Below the pieces are notes generated by a model. It worked only from the letters and a program-made list of their open reading frames with translations. It did not search any database and had not been told where the DNA came from. A stretch of DNA of 64,000 nucleotides from Phialocephala subalpina (lineage: Eukaryota; Ascomycota; Leotiomycetes; Helotiales; Mollisiaceae). Made by a program: the position numbers and the translations under genes. Location of the stretch: positions 157,781 to 221,780 of the forward strand of contig FJOG01000037.1 of the NCBI GenBank assembly GCA_900073065.1. The letters run 5' to 3'. Below, piece after piece: positions 1-10,952 of the stretch (its first letter is position 1; every line of letters begins with the position of its first letter).

Positions 1-553
1 GTGCTGCACCCACAGAGGCGATGGCGATGAGGTTGTGGCCGCACGAATGGCCAATTCCCGTGAGGGCGTCTGTATGAAGTTGTCAGACCCAGCATCTCCA
101 ATGGTGTACTCTCCACATACCGTATTCAGCATTGTAGCTGATGACTGGGCCGTTCTTTCCACTGTCGTACACTGCAATGAAGGCAGTTTCAATTCCATAC
201 GCGGAAGGTGTGACTGCCCAGCCCTTGCGCGTCTTCATAAACTTGGTCAATGTTTCGTGTGCGATGAATTCTTTGAAGTTTAATTCTGGGTTGTCGTGGA
301 TCTTTAGACTGATTGGTCGAAGAGTCTCACTGATGGACTCGATATATGTGGACACGAAGTCGAGGTACACATCTTGCCTTGATGCGTTGCTGGTTGAGGC
401 TGTTCATTGTCAGTGATATCAGATGTCTAGAGGCTAGGGCTATAACTCACGTATCCCCAGATCCGCTAACATCTGATTCAAAGCCTCGTTCTTATCTTCA
501 TTAGTGGAAACCTCCACATAGTCATCATCCACAATATCGAGGAGTATCTGCAT
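1..553 (-). CDS. M20-family metallopeptidase / amidohydrolase (5' part, runs off window)
   Basis: Zinc-dependent hydrolase of the M20 family (M20D / PM20D2-like amidohydrolases that cleave amide or dipeptide bonds). Three exons are visible: 553-451, 399-121 and 69-1; the 3' end lies beyond the window. Both introns (400-450 and 70-120) are 51 nt with GTGAGT and GTATGT donors, and frame is kept across each join. The protein opens MQILLDIVDDDYVEV and reads through an ISYNAEYDALTGIG stretch into GHSCGHN, the family's metal-binding C-G-H motif. It lies head to head with the MFS transporter at 1134, so uptake and hydrolysis of the same amide compound is possible but inferred. The family is clear; the substrate cannot be told from this part. 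Confidence 0.8.
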
Positions 554-1133
554 CACGTGAACTTTCCAATATCGAATGGCTTCTGCTGGGAGCGCAACAA
601 TCAGAGAGGATCCAGAAGTTTTCAGCTCTCCAAATTGATAGCTACAGAAATCGAGTGGTCGAGTGGTTCGTGGAACATTCGAGGTCGGTACCTGTTGCCA
701 AGCCCAAGAGTGGGAGCGCTCCAGCCTCTTCTCTTGGCCGCCTGCATACCACATCAAACCTCACCAATCACAACCCCCTTCATCAACAATTCCCCGCGGC
801 GCGCAACACGAACAACTGGGGACATCCAGAAGACTTGCCGCCAAGACATACCGACTCTCTGGAAATGCGTTTCCGAGCCCTTATCTAGGCGGGCTCCGAA
901 TCACGTCTTTCACCTCTTCGCTCTTATCATTGGATCCATGCAACGTTTCTACCAAACAGACGGGAAATACGACAACTTGGGGATGAGGCCCGGGAGATCG
1001 GCCGAGCTTCAAGTGGAGATGCGGAATAAATTTCGATATGAGATCGAGAGTGGGAGTTTATTTTCAACTCCCGCTCCTGCTTTCTTCAGTTTCTAGTCAA
1101 CCACTACATCAGCTCTCTGTGTTTGAATTCAAG
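554..1133. promoter_or_regulatory. Divergent intergenic region between M20 peptidase and MFS transporter
   Basis: About 580 bp lie between the two start codons, and open frames here have no recognisable coding character. The spacer must carry both promoters. I see no convincing TATA box or binding-site array. Confidence 0.4.
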
Positions 1134-2973
1134 ATGGGTTCCCCAGATGAGATTGCTGCATCGAACACTCCTGAGGTCGCTCCTTCAGTGGACGAGATGA
1201 TCGCGGTGGTAACTCAGAACGATGCCGGAGACTTCAGCAAAGGAGAACTGCGCATTGACGATGAGGCTGGTGAGCTCGCTGCTCAGGCACTCGCCAGCGG
1301 TCCAGCAGAAGCGGAAATCTCGAAGAAAGTTCTGAGGAAGATTGACCTGTATATCTTGCCTTTCTTGTGCATCACATATGGTAAGTCTCCCTTCAAACCC
1401 CTCACGACATTGGTTTCAAGACCTGATGTCTCTGCTAGGTCTCCAATTCCTCGACAAGACCACTTTGGGATACTCTAGTGTCTTCGGAATCATTGCAGAC
1501 AACCACTTGGTCGGGCAGGACTACTCATGGACCTCGTCTGTCCCCTCTCAATCCTGGTAGAAACGAGCTAACATCTCTAGCTCAATCTTCTACTTCGGCT
1601 ACATGTTTGCAGAGTACCCAGGCGTAGCCCTCCTTCAACGCTTCCCCATCGCCAAATTCCTCGGAAGTCTGTCTCGCCGATTCTCCATCATTAGTCTGAG
1701 TAGCATGCTGACATCCCCTCCAGTAAACATCATAATCTGGGCCTCAATCCTAATGCTAACAGCAACCTGCTCCTCCTTCGCTGGCCTCGCGACCGTCCGT
1801 TTCCTCCTCGGCGTCTTCGAAGCCACCATCTCTCCCGGTTTCGTCGCCATCACCGGAATTTGGTGGACGCGACAAGAACAAGCTTCTCGCTCCGCGATCT
1901 GGATCTCGTTCCTTGGATTCTTTGGAACTATCGGTGGTCTTATCACTTTCGGCATTGGACATATTGAAGGCTCTCTCGCCACATGGAAGCTCATTTTCTT
2001 GATCCTTGGAGCGTTTACTGTGGTCTGGGGTGTATTGTTCATCATCGTTGTGCCTGACAACCCCGCTTCTGCTCGCTGGCTCTCCGAGGATGAGAAAGTT
2101 GTGGCTATCCAGAGGGTTGTGGAAAACAAGACTGGAACAAAAACCAAGACGTTCGTCAAAGAGCAAGTCCTTGAAGCGCTTCTGGATCCTAAGATCTTGC
2201 TCCTAGCACTGATCTCATTCGTCAACGCCGTCGCATCAGGAGGGCTAAGTTTCGGATCCATCATCATCAAAGGCTTCGGTTTCACTTCCCTCCAAACCAC
2301 ATTGATGAACATGCCACTCTCGTTCCTACAAGCTGTCTTCACGCTGCTGGGTGGATATGTACAGACGAAGGTTCCTAATGCAAGGTTGATTGTTGGATCT
2401 GTGGCTATGATTCCTCCGATCATTGGGACTATCCTCATCAATCAGTTGGAGACGAGCAATAAGTGGGGAAGACTTGTTGGAGTTTGGTTGTTGGCGGGGT
2501 ATCCGACGGGCTTCATGGTGCTGCTGGGATTGTTGGCTACGAACGTGGCGGGCAGTACGAAGAAGAGCATGGCTAGTGCGATGGTGTTTGTGATGTATTG
2601 TGTGGGACAAATTGTTGGTATGTCGAACTTTGTGAAGCAGGGGAATCCTTCATGCTGACGGTGGAACAGGACCACAGTGCTTCAAAGCTACTCAAGCTCC
2701 TTCCTATCACGGCGGCATTGTTGCCATGCTAGTTGGATTCATCCTCAACATTGTCTTCAACTTGACGCTGCGATTCTTGTACCAACTTGAGAACAAGAAG
2801 CGTGATCGAGCACTCGAGGGGAAGACTATTGAGGAGATCGAGGCGTTGAGGGAGGAGAGTCGAATTCAAGGTTTCGAGAACGTGACGGACAAGCAGAATG
2901 TGAGTACCTCCGCCGAGTCCTTCCAGTCGTGATCTGACAAGCATCACAGGTATTCTTCCGATATGTGCTATGA
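1134..2973 (+). CDS. MFS transporter, anion:cation symporter (Dal5/allantoate permease-like)
   Basis: Predicted 12-helix plasma-membrane permease of the ACS branch of the major facilitator superfamily, which carries organic anions such as allantoate, ureidosuccinate, vitamins or dipeptides. Five exons: 1134-1380, 1439-1535, 1581-2617, 2670-2899 and 2950-2973, giving 544 aa, normal for the family. Family marks are the cytosolic N-terminus before DLYILPFLCITYGLQFLDK, then GYMFAEYPGVALLQRFP, the RFLLGVFEA loop, WWTRQEQASR, and the terminal FRYVL, which is only reached if the last 50-nt intron is removed. Donors are GTAAGT, GTCTGT (weak), GTATGT and GTGAGT. The start ATG follows an in-frame stop region and gives a typical acidic N-terminus. 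The substrate is unknown; the divergent M20 hydrolase suggests an amide or peptide-like compound. Confidence 0.85.
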
Positions 2974-3206
2974 GTACGCATCTTGGGCCTTTAGCGGCGC
3001 ATGAATGGCGACAGAGCAGATACCATAATAGTAATAAGTATTGATAGAGGATCATATTAGCTACCCGGCCAAACTTCGACGCTACGTTCCCCGCACCAGA
3101 CTTCAGTATACCATTTCTGTTCTTCTTTCGGGTCGTTTGGGATTCCCATCTTCCTCCAACCATTGTATATGTCCTCAAAGAAGATTGTATCGCCCGACTT
3201 GGTCCC

Positions 3207-3440
3207 TCATTGTTCCGGCTTTGGCAGAAAATTGCTGGACTCAAATTTCGTCCGCCCCTGCTCCTGATCCTTACCTTCCAAATCCAGGACCCCATCGACT
3301 GCTCGATCATGCAAGCGCATGGTGACCTCGTCCCCAAACTTCAAGGCAACTTCCTCCAACAGCAGTCCCTTCGTCTCAAGACAGTAGAACGCGACCACGA
3401 AGATGTTCAAGTTACATATCTGTATATCTGCACATACGGA
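3207..3440 (-). pseudogene. Sugar-porter MFS transporter, C-terminal remnant
   Basis: The minus strand encodes FYCLETKGLLLEEVALKFGD, matching the conserved post-helix-12 motif of fungal sugar transporters (PETKG..LEE...FG). Nothing upstream continues into the rest of the transporter; the next gene at 3505 is a HET gene. This is a last-exon remnant of a deleted or displaced gene. Confidence 0.5.
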
Positions 3441-3504
3441 AGCTTTCAGTAGGCTTTGGTCGGAAAAGGATGCTTCAATTCCTCCTCTCGATTACAGGAC
3501 TAAA

Positions 3505-5452
3505 TTAGACTAATGTGATGATTCGACGTTCTTGTGAAGGAAACCACTCAAGCCCACAGTCAGCTATTCCTAGGCGTTCGTAAGCAGCAGAGCTCCCTAG
3601 AAGGAACTTCAAGATAAGACAGTTATATCGCGCGAAATTTCCAGGACTGATCCCTACTTGCAGAGCAATAATTTGTGACCCTTTCAATTCCTCCAAACAA
3701 AATTCGAAGGGGTTCGTATCGGAAAGAAAATCGAAGTATTCGTCGACTCCGGATCGTCGAACGGCGTATGTGATCGCCATTTCTGGTACAGAGTGCAAAA
3801 CGATCTCTACATACTCCGCTTTCCCAGAGAGCATAATGGACGCTCCCTTACAAGCACCATAAGCATCCTTGTCAGACAGGATATATGTGAAGCCCAATAA
3901 CTCCACAGTGGTGATTGGACCTCTTCCCCAGGTGCTAACACGGCCTTCAATAGACAGCCATGACCACATAGGGATAGAACTAGGTTTTTTCCTCTCGTGA
4001 GTAGCCTTCGATGATTCTGGATGAAGTTTGGCATCTGTGTATTTAGACCACCATAACAGATTTCGCGGCAGCGTATACTCCCAAATGCCTGCGAGGCATC
4101 GACCAAGTGTTTCCGGCATGTCAATTAGCTTGGCGACTGATGAAAGAGCTGGTAATCTGTCGCTGTGTACTTTATGCTGCTGGCACTAAATTGTGCGCAT
4201 ATGCTGTGCCAGAAATTCAATCTATCCAAGTTGCTGCTCCACTTCGTGACTTCGTGACTTCGTGATATTTCGTCTTTAAAGACCTTCCAGCTCCAAACTC
4301 GGGCCAGATGGTAAGGAGATTTTGTAAATCTCCACATTCGCATATGGCACAAGATCGGCATTCCCACACCAATTCTGATGGGGTAAAATGGACGACCCTC
4401 CTCGCGAGCAATCGCTCTTGAAATGCCCAAGCTCGGTCAAATAATGGAAGTTCTGGTGCAGCCCAGAACTGCTCTCCGGCCTTCCACACGTCGTGATTTA
4501 CTTTAGTTCTTACGACGGCCTTAATAAGGTGTCCAGCTTTAGTATGGAATTTAACGCGATGGAAATTAGGTCGGTCCCTGTAAAGGCCATAACTACCATT
4601 CGCAGCGAGAGAAGCAGCAATGACAATGTATACTGCTCCATAGATGGCTCCCATTTTTGGACATTCGGCGCTCCACTCATCTCTGTCATCTTGAACGATA
4701 CAGAGAGAATCGATCCAAATATACCTCAATCCGAGTTTTGCAGTAAGATTCACTGCATCCCGGAAAGTTTCGGTCAAGCTTGATAGCGGAATGCCAGCGG
4801 TTTTGTGTTCTTCCAGAGACGGCGATAGTGTTTTCAGGACACAGGACTCTCCCCAGCAGTGGCTGAGGGCTGTGTAAGCATGCTCCTTTTCAGAGTTATC
4901 AATAAGCGTAACTTTGGGAAACCCGCCACCCTCAATTCTGAGAAGTCGTTTCGGTCTGCATTCTCGAGGCTGTACTAAGAGTTCACATTCGCTGTGACTG
5001 CTATCACAGGAATGGAGCCAAGTCTTGATAATATGGAGACAGTCCTCACCATCGGCACTGGTGACAGGGAGATTGATAACGTCAAATTCAGACCAGGGCA
5101 TATCGTTAGCATTCTACTTACGGCAGAGTTAGTATATGATAGTCTAATGGATGTTAAATCTGACCTCTGCTGCAATTTGAATCTCCAGCTGTCCTGGTTC
5201 GCTGTTCTGGCATTGCCACTGAATAGAGACCCGAAATAACCTGTCGGTTGTTGCAATAATTGACCGAGAAAGGACAATAGTAACTCTTTCAGCCTCGGCA
5301 CGACTGAGATGTGACCAATGCCGTTGGTATGGACTCACGCACTCGGCGAGGAGTCTGCATCGAGCACAATTATTTAGTGCAGCCACGCGGAGCTTCCCAA
5401 GTGTGGTCGAAAGGCTGATACAGTTAGGTGCCCAGTCTAGCAGATGCGGCAT
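3505..5452 (-). pseudogene. HET-domain (heterokaryon incompatibility) protein, frameshifted
   Basis: HET-domain proteins trigger cell death after fusion of unlike hyphae. Exon 1 is 5452-5165, with N-terminal CARCRLLAE; then a 51-nt intron (5114-5164, TACTAAC branch site); then a long exon from 5113. The HET core is intact: AYTALSHCWGES, LRYIWIDSLCIVQDD, FDRAWAFQERLLARRV and LVWECR. The frame is then lost twice: near 4241-4264, at three copies of an 8-bp repeat, and near 4150-4185. The third frame continues the gene convincingly with DRLPALSSVAKLIDM, LAGIWEYTLPRNLLWW and MWSWLSIEGRV down to 3505. Removing one 8-bp copy restores the first junction. A functional truncated product stopping near 4217 cannot be excluded. 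Confidence 0.8.
4241..4264. repeat. 8-bp tandem repeat (3 copies) inside HET gene
   Basis: Three perfect copies of ACTTCGTG in a row. The unit is not a multiple of three, so gain of one copy shifts the HET reading frame by exactly the amount seen between the upstream and downstream frames. Confidence 0.85.
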
Positions 5453-5637
5453 TCTGGCTCCTGAGAGGAACGAAGTCGTTTCAAATCCATGAATCTACTG
5501 TTAATCGGCGTTGGGGAGATCAGTGTTTAACATGCAGCTTGATCGGTGAGGTTTGAAAAGCATCCTGCCGACAAAAATGATTCCTAGCCTTACCAAGCGA
5601 AGTTGATACATGATGCCACAGAGGTGTGGCGTGTGCC

Positions 5638-5755
5638 TACGAAGGCGCGGTTTTAAAGTAATGAGCCATGGTCCGAGCTTCCCTCTCCCAAATACTTGAT
5701 TTTTGGCGGTGGAAATCACGTGCATGGCTCATTACTTTAAAACCGCGCCTTCGTA
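5638..5755. mobile_element. MITE-like inverted-repeat element with TA ends (118 bp)
   Basis: Two perfect 33-bp arms (5638-5670 and 5723-5755) are exact reverse complements around a 52-bp spacer. The arms start with TA followed by CGAAGGCGCGG, so the outermost TA pair could be a Tc1/mariner-type target duplication. No coding capacity. It lies between the HET gene and the APH pseudogene. Confidence 0.65.
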
Positions 5756-5836
5756 CAGGGTTTGAGATAGCTAGCTATAATTATGCTAGTGCAGCCAGCA
5801 GCGCCTTGGTAATGTGGCTAAGTTTAAATTCCAGAA

Positions 5837-6358
5837 ATGTTTAAAAGGGCGGAAGCCGATTTCCCTTACTATACACTAGCAACTTGGGAAGACTCCGGAA
5901 AGAAATACTTCATTCGTCGTCGCAAAACCCCGATTACCACCAGAACCCCGCCCGACGGTGACTACGATACTGGCAGTTTTTATGAAAGGGGTTAAACAGT
6001 TGGTCATTGGGAACTTAGTCCTAATGTATTCATCCAAGCCAAGGCCTGGGCTCCAGGGTTAACTCTAGAAATGGAAACTATCACCTGGGACCGGCAGAGT
6101 TTTCCTGAAATTCCTGTTACGAAAGCCATTTATGGCTGGGCAGATCTAGCTTGGGAGCACTCCTTCTTAAAATCATACCGTGCCAAGGGAGAGACGCTTA
6201 AAACCACTTGGCCGCGCCTTTCAACCTCTGAAAAGGTTGATATCGCCGCTGAAGTCACCGTTGTCATTAAGAAAATGGCTGCAGTAACTTCGGAGACCTT
6301 CCGTGGGATAGGGGAAGGACTTTACTGGGTGCGCCCCGAGCCTATCCGCAGTATATAA
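5837..6358 (+). pseudogene. Aminoglycoside-phosphotransferase (APH)-like kinase, N-terminal part
   Basis: One reading frame runs from ATG 5837 to 6358 and is interrupted by a single TAA at 5993. Upstream it reads ATWEDSGKKYFIRRR; downstream, IQAKAWAPGLTLEMET, then AIYGWADLAWEHSFLKSYRA and KTTWPRLSTSEKV, matching the N-lobe of fungal APH/choline-kinase-like proteins. The stop fits a CAA-to-TAA change of the RIP type. The catalytic HGD loop is absent: the frame ends just before the AT-rich block at 6360. A possible remnant of that loop lies at 12144. Confidence 0.55.
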
Positions 6359-6359
6359 C

Positions 6360-7312
6360 GGCAGATATTAGTTGCGGACGTGGTCAAGGCAAAATATATA
6401 ATATTAATATCAAATTTACTTCTTAGTTAAATGGAAATATCTCTTTAATATAATGGTTTTACCGGTATATCCGAATTAAATTAAACCGTCTAATGAAATA
6501 ATATATAATTAATAATATAATTTTATATTAATTTATATTAATTTATATTAATTTCTTTATTATATTATTATTAATTACGAGTTTTTAATTAATATACTTT
6601 AAGAATATTAATTTAATTAGAAATATTTTATTTATATTTTTTTTCTTTTTCCTTATTTTATATTATATAAATAAATTTTTTAAATCGAAAAAAAATAATT
6701 AATTTATAATTAGTTTATTATATTATATAAAATTTTCAATTGGAAAACTTAATAATTTTATTATTTTAAAAGATTATAAATAAATTAAATAGAAATTATT
6801 ATATTTTTTAAATTTTAAAAAATTCTTTGAAACTTTTTATAAATTCGATATATAATTTCTATTTATTAAAATCAAATTAGAAATTATATTATATAATTCT
6901 ATTATATTTATTTTAATTTCGAATTTTTAATTTAATTAATTAATTTTTATAATTAGAATATATCGAATTTATTTAATTATAAAATTATAATTCGATTTTA
7001 AATTAATTTTTAAAAGTATTTAATAATTTTAATAAAATTCCAAAAAATAAAAAAAATAAATTTAATATTTTGAAATAAATTAAAATATTTTATTGATTTA
7101 TTTAGTAAAATTCAAATATTATTTATTTAAAATTAATCAAATAATAATAAGATTTTTATTTTTCGAAATAATTTACTTTTTATATTAAAAAGTAAATTTT
7201 TATAATAATTCTTTTCATTTTTAATATATTTTAAGAAAATTTCCTCTTATCTAATACATATATCGTTAGATGGTATTCTATTCTTCTGTATAATATTATC
7301 GAATAATTCAAT
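6360..7312. repeat. AT-rich RIP block, about 950 bp
   Basis: Nearly pure A+T. The few remaining C and G bases sit almost only in CG dinucleotides inside TCGA or TTCG contexts, as expected after saturating CpA-directed RIP that spares CpG. No open frames. It truncates the APH pseudogene and runs right up to the stop codon of the membrane protein at 7313. A T/A-rich 21-nt string near 6557 recurs near 12034, so this block and the 11.9-12.1 kb block may be copies of one element. Confidence 0.85.
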
Positions 7313-9610
7313 TCAGTAATCATATTCATCGATATCACTTCTCCTACAACCAAGAAGAAATCCAACCCAGGCGAAAAAGCACACTCCAAAAGAAAAGATC
7401 ACACCGCCGACCCAGGAAGCTTTTGCTACTGCTTGAAACGATTCATTCGTTGCAAACAGCACTACCCAGCCACGATTGCCCATTACGTCGGCGTTTGTGT
7501 CGCACCAGCATTGCGAGTAAACACCCGTGTACTCAAAGATGGCAGATATGACAACCCAACAAGCATTCGCAGCTGCAATACATTTGCCCGCAGCTCTTGT
7601 TGTTACAGTCAAGATCACCAATGTAGAATGCCATCGCGTACGTCGATATTTAGAAAGATTGATGATGGGTTCAGAATTTTGGTCAGATTGGTCCGTCAGC
7701 AGCATCTCTTGGGATTCAGGGGGCTCTTCGGGGTCGTTGTTCTCTTTCCTGTGAACAGATTCACGTCGACCCGTGTAAATGTCCTGATATCTCAGATTCA
7801 CTGCATGAGATAACAGAAATGACCAGGTGATGAGAGCCCAGGAAATGGTCGCACCAACACCGTATAACAGATAACCCCCCGATCGACATCCTAAACCAAC
7901 CGTAGGCGTCAGATACGCCATCATAATCGCCGGTCCTGTCTATTTTTACCATCAGTTTCGTGTAATTACAAGAAAGAAATCGATTTCACCTACGGTTCCC
8001 CACTGAACAAATATTGCCGCGCCTGCAGCTATCAAAATGTGGTACCAAACTGTGGGATCAGTTTTCCGCCACGGAGTATAGGCTTGGAGAAGCCTTTTAT
8101 CCAAGCTACACGATTCGGCGACTTCAAAGATATTTCCCTTCCGACTCTTGCCTGCCGCCAAGCTTGAAATGTGTGCCTGGAAAGCCTTCGTAATGGCCGA
8201 AGAGAATTCCCGAAAGGTGAACAATCTCGCATAGTTGAATATTGGGCCCTCAACAGCTTCATCGCCCTCAATACTGAACCCAAGCCAAGATGGAACCTCT
8301 AACTCTTTGTACTCTTCTTTTGGAAAGTCTCCGAGGGGCCGTTCCAGAGTTATCGGCATGACCGTACTATCGCTGGCGTGCTTTTTGTCGTCACTGGCGC
8401 TAGGCGTCTCGTTTATGCTGCTTTCATCAAGTGCCACGCCAATAATTTCTTCCCCTCCATCCCCGTTCAATCCACTGTGCATTTCGCTTTTTTTAACTGT
8501 GCCGCTTACAGTCTCTGTTGGAATGGTAGATGTGGATCTTAAAACAGTCTGCAGTTCAAGTAAACGTGGCCGAGGAATAAGGCCGGAGCGAGAACATATG
8601 CCACGCTGCATCTCGCTCGCTTTAACTTCGCCACTCTCATTAATACGGAAAGCGGGATTAGTCTCATCATTGAGAGCCTCGGTGATAGAGTGAGGGCGAT
8701 CTTGAGTACCACACATAATCCAGCCCCAGATAACAGGAATCATCCAGATCCAGAGGCCACCACCGGCAGTGAGTTCGATATTTGCTCCTTCGGATATGCC
8801 TAAAGGAGAGGAACTCAGGATGATTGCGATTGTGAATGTATACGCGATAAGGGCCATGCCAATCTGAGCAACTAGAGAGAAGGTGTAGCCTCGCCTACTG
8901 TTCTGTAGATCTTTCTTGACTCTCTTCCACCATGCCTCATTCTGTTCCAAGGTGATGAGACTACTGAGCCATCCGCCCACCTGGGAAGTTCGCATAGGTA
9001 CCTGTTGAGATTCTTGGAGAAGATATTGTGCAGCTTGGAGCCGCTCGCCAATTTTCTGACGGAGGTCTTTATCCCTCAAGTCGCCAAGCTCCTCCCGAAG
9101 CGTTTCGAATTTCCGCCGAACCCAGTTGCGGTTGAGGATTGTGATCGTTAACGAGTATGTGATCAAGGCTGGGCTTCCTACAGCCATATATAGACTCATC
9201 AGGTTCCCCTTGGAGCTCCTAGCTTGGAAGGGCAGTTGTGCAGTCAAAGATAGCCAAGGGAGAAGCCAACTCGTGAAATCGTTAGCGAAATTGTTGAAGT
9301 TGAAGACCTGTTTAATAATGTTAGATAGTCTAAGATCTTAGTCCAAGTGTGCTCCACCGTGCTGCAGCTCCGGAATTTCTTACAGGAGTTGGTCGCAGAA
9401 GAGTAAAAATAGGAAGTTTACCTGATAAATTTTATCTTTCCCACAATATTGGTAACAAGTAGGCTGGTCGATGCCCCAAGTGTAATTAGTGAACTCTGAC
9501 ATTGGTTGTCCATACTGGTTAACAAGACCTGTGGTAACATTGCTATTGATGATGTTTGTAGCACAAGCGTCTGCCCAAGCGGAAACGGGTGTCGCCAACA
9601 GACTTGCCAT
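7313..9610 (-). CDS. Multi-pass membrane protein of an uncharacterised fungal family
   Basis: Three exons: 9610-9422, 9307-7994 and 7939-7313, with introns of 114 and 54 nt and phase-0 joins, giving 709 aa. The N-terminus has a short hydrophobic leader ending near ATPVSAWADA, then an extracellular part with CYQYCGK. After the first join come SWLLPWLSLTAQLPF and a helix, a cytosolic region with EAWWKRVKKDL, further helices, a long Ser/Thr-rich loop, and after the second join TGPAIMMAYLTPTVGLGCRSG. I recognise this pattern from a large family of unnamed ascomycete membrane proteins of about 700 aa, so the gene looks complete although its stop codon touches a RIP block. The start ATG at 9610 gives an unusually short leader; a further 5' exon is possible. 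Confidence 0.75.
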
Positions 9611-9936
9611 GGTTAGGCTCAATTCTGGAGAACAAATGATGGATCAAAGGTGCCTCACCATACGCTGCCGCTGCAGTGCGTTTGGGCCAACTTATAAATA
9701 TGAATGGCTGGTGGGGCATGAATTGCGACATCAGGCTGTGTTGCGTTCAAATCGACGCATTGGGAATTGTGGCGTTCAAGCTGAAGTTAACGTGCAGTAA
9801 AATGCCTTTTTATGGGCAGGCATCAGTCCGATCGCACTTTTCTGCCTGCTTGTCTGCTTTGTAATATTTATGCTTCTAGGAATGACGTAGTCCTGGAAAA
9901 AAGTAATCGGGCTGCCGAGGAGCAAGAGAGCAGAAA
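9611..9936. other. Upstream region of the membrane-protein gene
   Basis: No coding signal that I trust. A 13-bp word, GCTTCTAGGAATG, lies at 9872-9884 and again in direct orientation at 10434-10446, on either side of the MITE at 9937. Confidence 0.4.
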
Positions 9937-10404
9937 TACGGAGACCGCGGCATAAAGTGGCTGGACTACAGGGCATATTTCATCGTGTCCGCTGTAAATA
10001 TGCCCTAAGACGAGATCTTCTGGTCCGAAAGCGCTGAAAATGCAGTCTTGATACGCTGTAACACGCTGATGGCATACTAGGACTGGTTGACAAGGGGTGC
10101 CACACCTTCTACTGAGACTTTTAGGGTTCTTTAGTGTAAGGCACACTGCTGGCATGGCAACGACAACCCTGTAAGGAGAGCTTATAGGGCGGCCAAGCGA
10201 TGTGCACCCTGTAATTACAAGCATGAGCTTCGGGTTGGTGTAGCACCCCTTGTAAAGATCCTGCGTATGGTTATAGGCTATCAGGCTGGGAATTCAGGGC
10301 ATTCCAGCGTATGGTCTCTCAGATTCTGAGGATTACAGTGAATTTACAGTGGACACGATGAAATATGCCCTGTAGTCCAGCCACTTTATGCCGCGATCTC
10401 CGTA
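9937..10404. mobile_element. MITE-like element, 468 bp, with 63-bp terminal inverted repeats
   Basis: Arms 9937-9999 and 10342-10404 are reverse complements with only two mismatches. Both mismatches are C:G versus T:A differences, the type made by RIP. The outer ends are TA followed by CGGAGA, so TA may be the duplicated target site, as for Tc1/mariner-derived MITEs. The interior has no credible transposase frame. The tip resembles those of the smaller elements at 5638 (TACGAAGG) and 30568 (TACGGAGG). Confidence 0.75.
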
Positions 10405-10620
10405 CACATGGTCGACAGCCTTCGGCTTCGCATAGCTTCTAGGAATGGATATATCACGTGATCTAACTCGAATTTACCTAGTTTTCGACGCCTCGCCGGC
10501 CTTCGGCCGGCTCACCGTTGCTAGTGCTCGACGAGAGAAGGCATATAAGTATAGGATCTCATTAATATATTTTTAATTTTGGAAATTAGGGAAAAATAAA
10601 TATAGATTCGACTAGAGCAA

Positions 10621-10703
10621 AACGAAATCCCTCAAAAAACAGAGCTCCAAGCCTTCAGCTTTTGCGGTATTTCGTTCGGTATCGATTAAGATATAAGCAA
10701 ACT
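10621..10703 (+). repeat. Dispersed repeat, RIP-altered copy
   Basis: By eye about 67 of 83 positions match 63808-63890 without gaps, and about 14 of the 16 differences are transitions. This copy mostly carries the A or T. Both appear to be pieces of one dispersed repeat seen at two stages of decay. Confidence 0.6.
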
Positions 10704-10952
10704 GAATCGATATCGCTGAACGACCGACTAATCAGCGGATACTCGGGCCCTGTGGGAAACATCGCTAAACGGCCCCACTAGCGACCCAGGCCAAGGGATA
10801 GACATCATGGAAACTATAACCGATTCTCACGGGTAATTATGTAAAAATCTGACATCTGCCACCCTTGTTGCTCTGATGCTTATAAGACGCGCGGATGCTG
10901 CCAGCTATAACATTCAACCAACCTTCTATCCTCAGCCAAGAAACTTACAACA

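Noticed and set aside
1635..2441. Long minus-strand open frame opposite the MFS transporter
   Set aside because: Antisense shadow of the transporter exon; no family features, and the plus strand has clear MFS motifs and splice joins.
10490..10515. Perfect GCCGGCC-TTC-GGCCGGC hairpin as a terminator or regulatory site
   Set aside because: A short GC palindrome in a fungal intergenic region has no known terminator role; no gene end is near.
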